A program made the position numbers and the translations under genes. Shown here one piece after another: positions 38,069-38,100 of a stretch of 38,100 bases of DNA. The notes under the pieces were generated by a model. The model made no database searches and was not told the DNA's origin. It worked only from the letters and a program-made list of their open reading frames with translations. Every line of letters starts with the position of its first letter. Position 1 is the first letter of the stretch. This DNA is from a virus, in the IMG/VR virus record IMGVR_UViG_3300010296_000022, positions 1 to 38,100 of that record; one strand, written 5' to 3'.

Positions 38069-38079
38069 TGTTAGTCACC
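38068..38079 (-). promoter_or_regulatory. Dispersed element, GTGACTAACAT variant, copy 13
   Basis: The minus strand reads GGTGACTAACAT at the end of the rightward operon, opposing it. Like copy 1 it lies at the 3' end of plus-strand genes and points the other way. It shares 14 bases with copy 5. Confidence 0.5.
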
Positions 38080-38100
38080 ATGTAGGGTGATGGGGTGAAA

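Noticed and set aside
1-38100. CRISPR array, insertion sequence or toxin-antitoxin locus
   Set aside because: No spaced direct repeats, no transposase and no recognised toxin were seen. The small RHH-like proteins alone do not make a toxin-antitoxin pair.

Overview
This window reads as most of the genome of a temperate, short-tailed (podovirus-like) double-stranded DNA phage or prophage. The evidence is a terminase-portal-scaffold-capsid block, a tail-hub and fibre block, very large internal virion (ejection) proteins, no tape measure or sheath gene, and a tyrosine integrase. The host is not named by the sequence. The integrase C-terminus (N-x-x-R followed by L-G-N-S-P and an H-Y-K tyrosine) recalls integrases common in Verrucomicrobiota and related PVC bacteria, so that host group is an inference only.

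Layout. From 866 to about 34.4 kb nearly everything is on the minus strand, so transcription runs from right to left. From the right come early recombination and replication genes (resolvase-like PDDEXK, SSB-like, RecE-like nuclease, DGQHR protein, HNH, winged-helix initiator, DnaB helicase, dNMP kinase, second PDDEXK protein). Packaging and head follow (small subunit candidate, HNH, TerL, portal, scaffold, DUF5309-type capsid). Then come head completion and fibres, a lipoprotein and small membrane protein (lysis candidates), a GT-B glycosyltransferase, the tail hub, more fibres, and three internal virion proteins ending in a 1676-residue protein with an HExxH site. Genes are packed with ATGA and TAATG overlaps. 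From 34.8 kb rightward the genes are on the plus strand: integrase, then a promoter/operator driving a small unknown gene, a C5 cytosine methyltransferase, a SleB-like wall hydrolase and two small proteins. A plus-strand GT-A glycosyltransferase sits at the left edge and ends at a terminator between convergent genes. It could be the tail of the same plus operon if the window ends join.

Four things stand out. (1) A 12-13 base element (ATGACTAACACC, with variants GTGACAAACACC and GTGACTAACAT) occurs at least 13 times, nearly always at gene junctions and oriented with transcription. A perfect palindromic relative overlaps the start of a ribbon-helix-helix gene. This is reminiscent of the 'stoperators' of mycobacteriophage L5. 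(2) The 3' half of a tRNA-Ala(GGC) gene lies inside the first codons of the integrase, so integration should cut the gene from its own start. (3) The methyltransferase gene carries a second 332-codon open frame whose product looks like a real protein. (4) The initiator gene contains two inverted-repeat sites beside an AT-rich stretch, as in the lambda origin inside gene O.

No DNA polymerase, primase, RNA polymerase, complete tRNA gene, insertion sequence or CRISPR array was recognised in the window.
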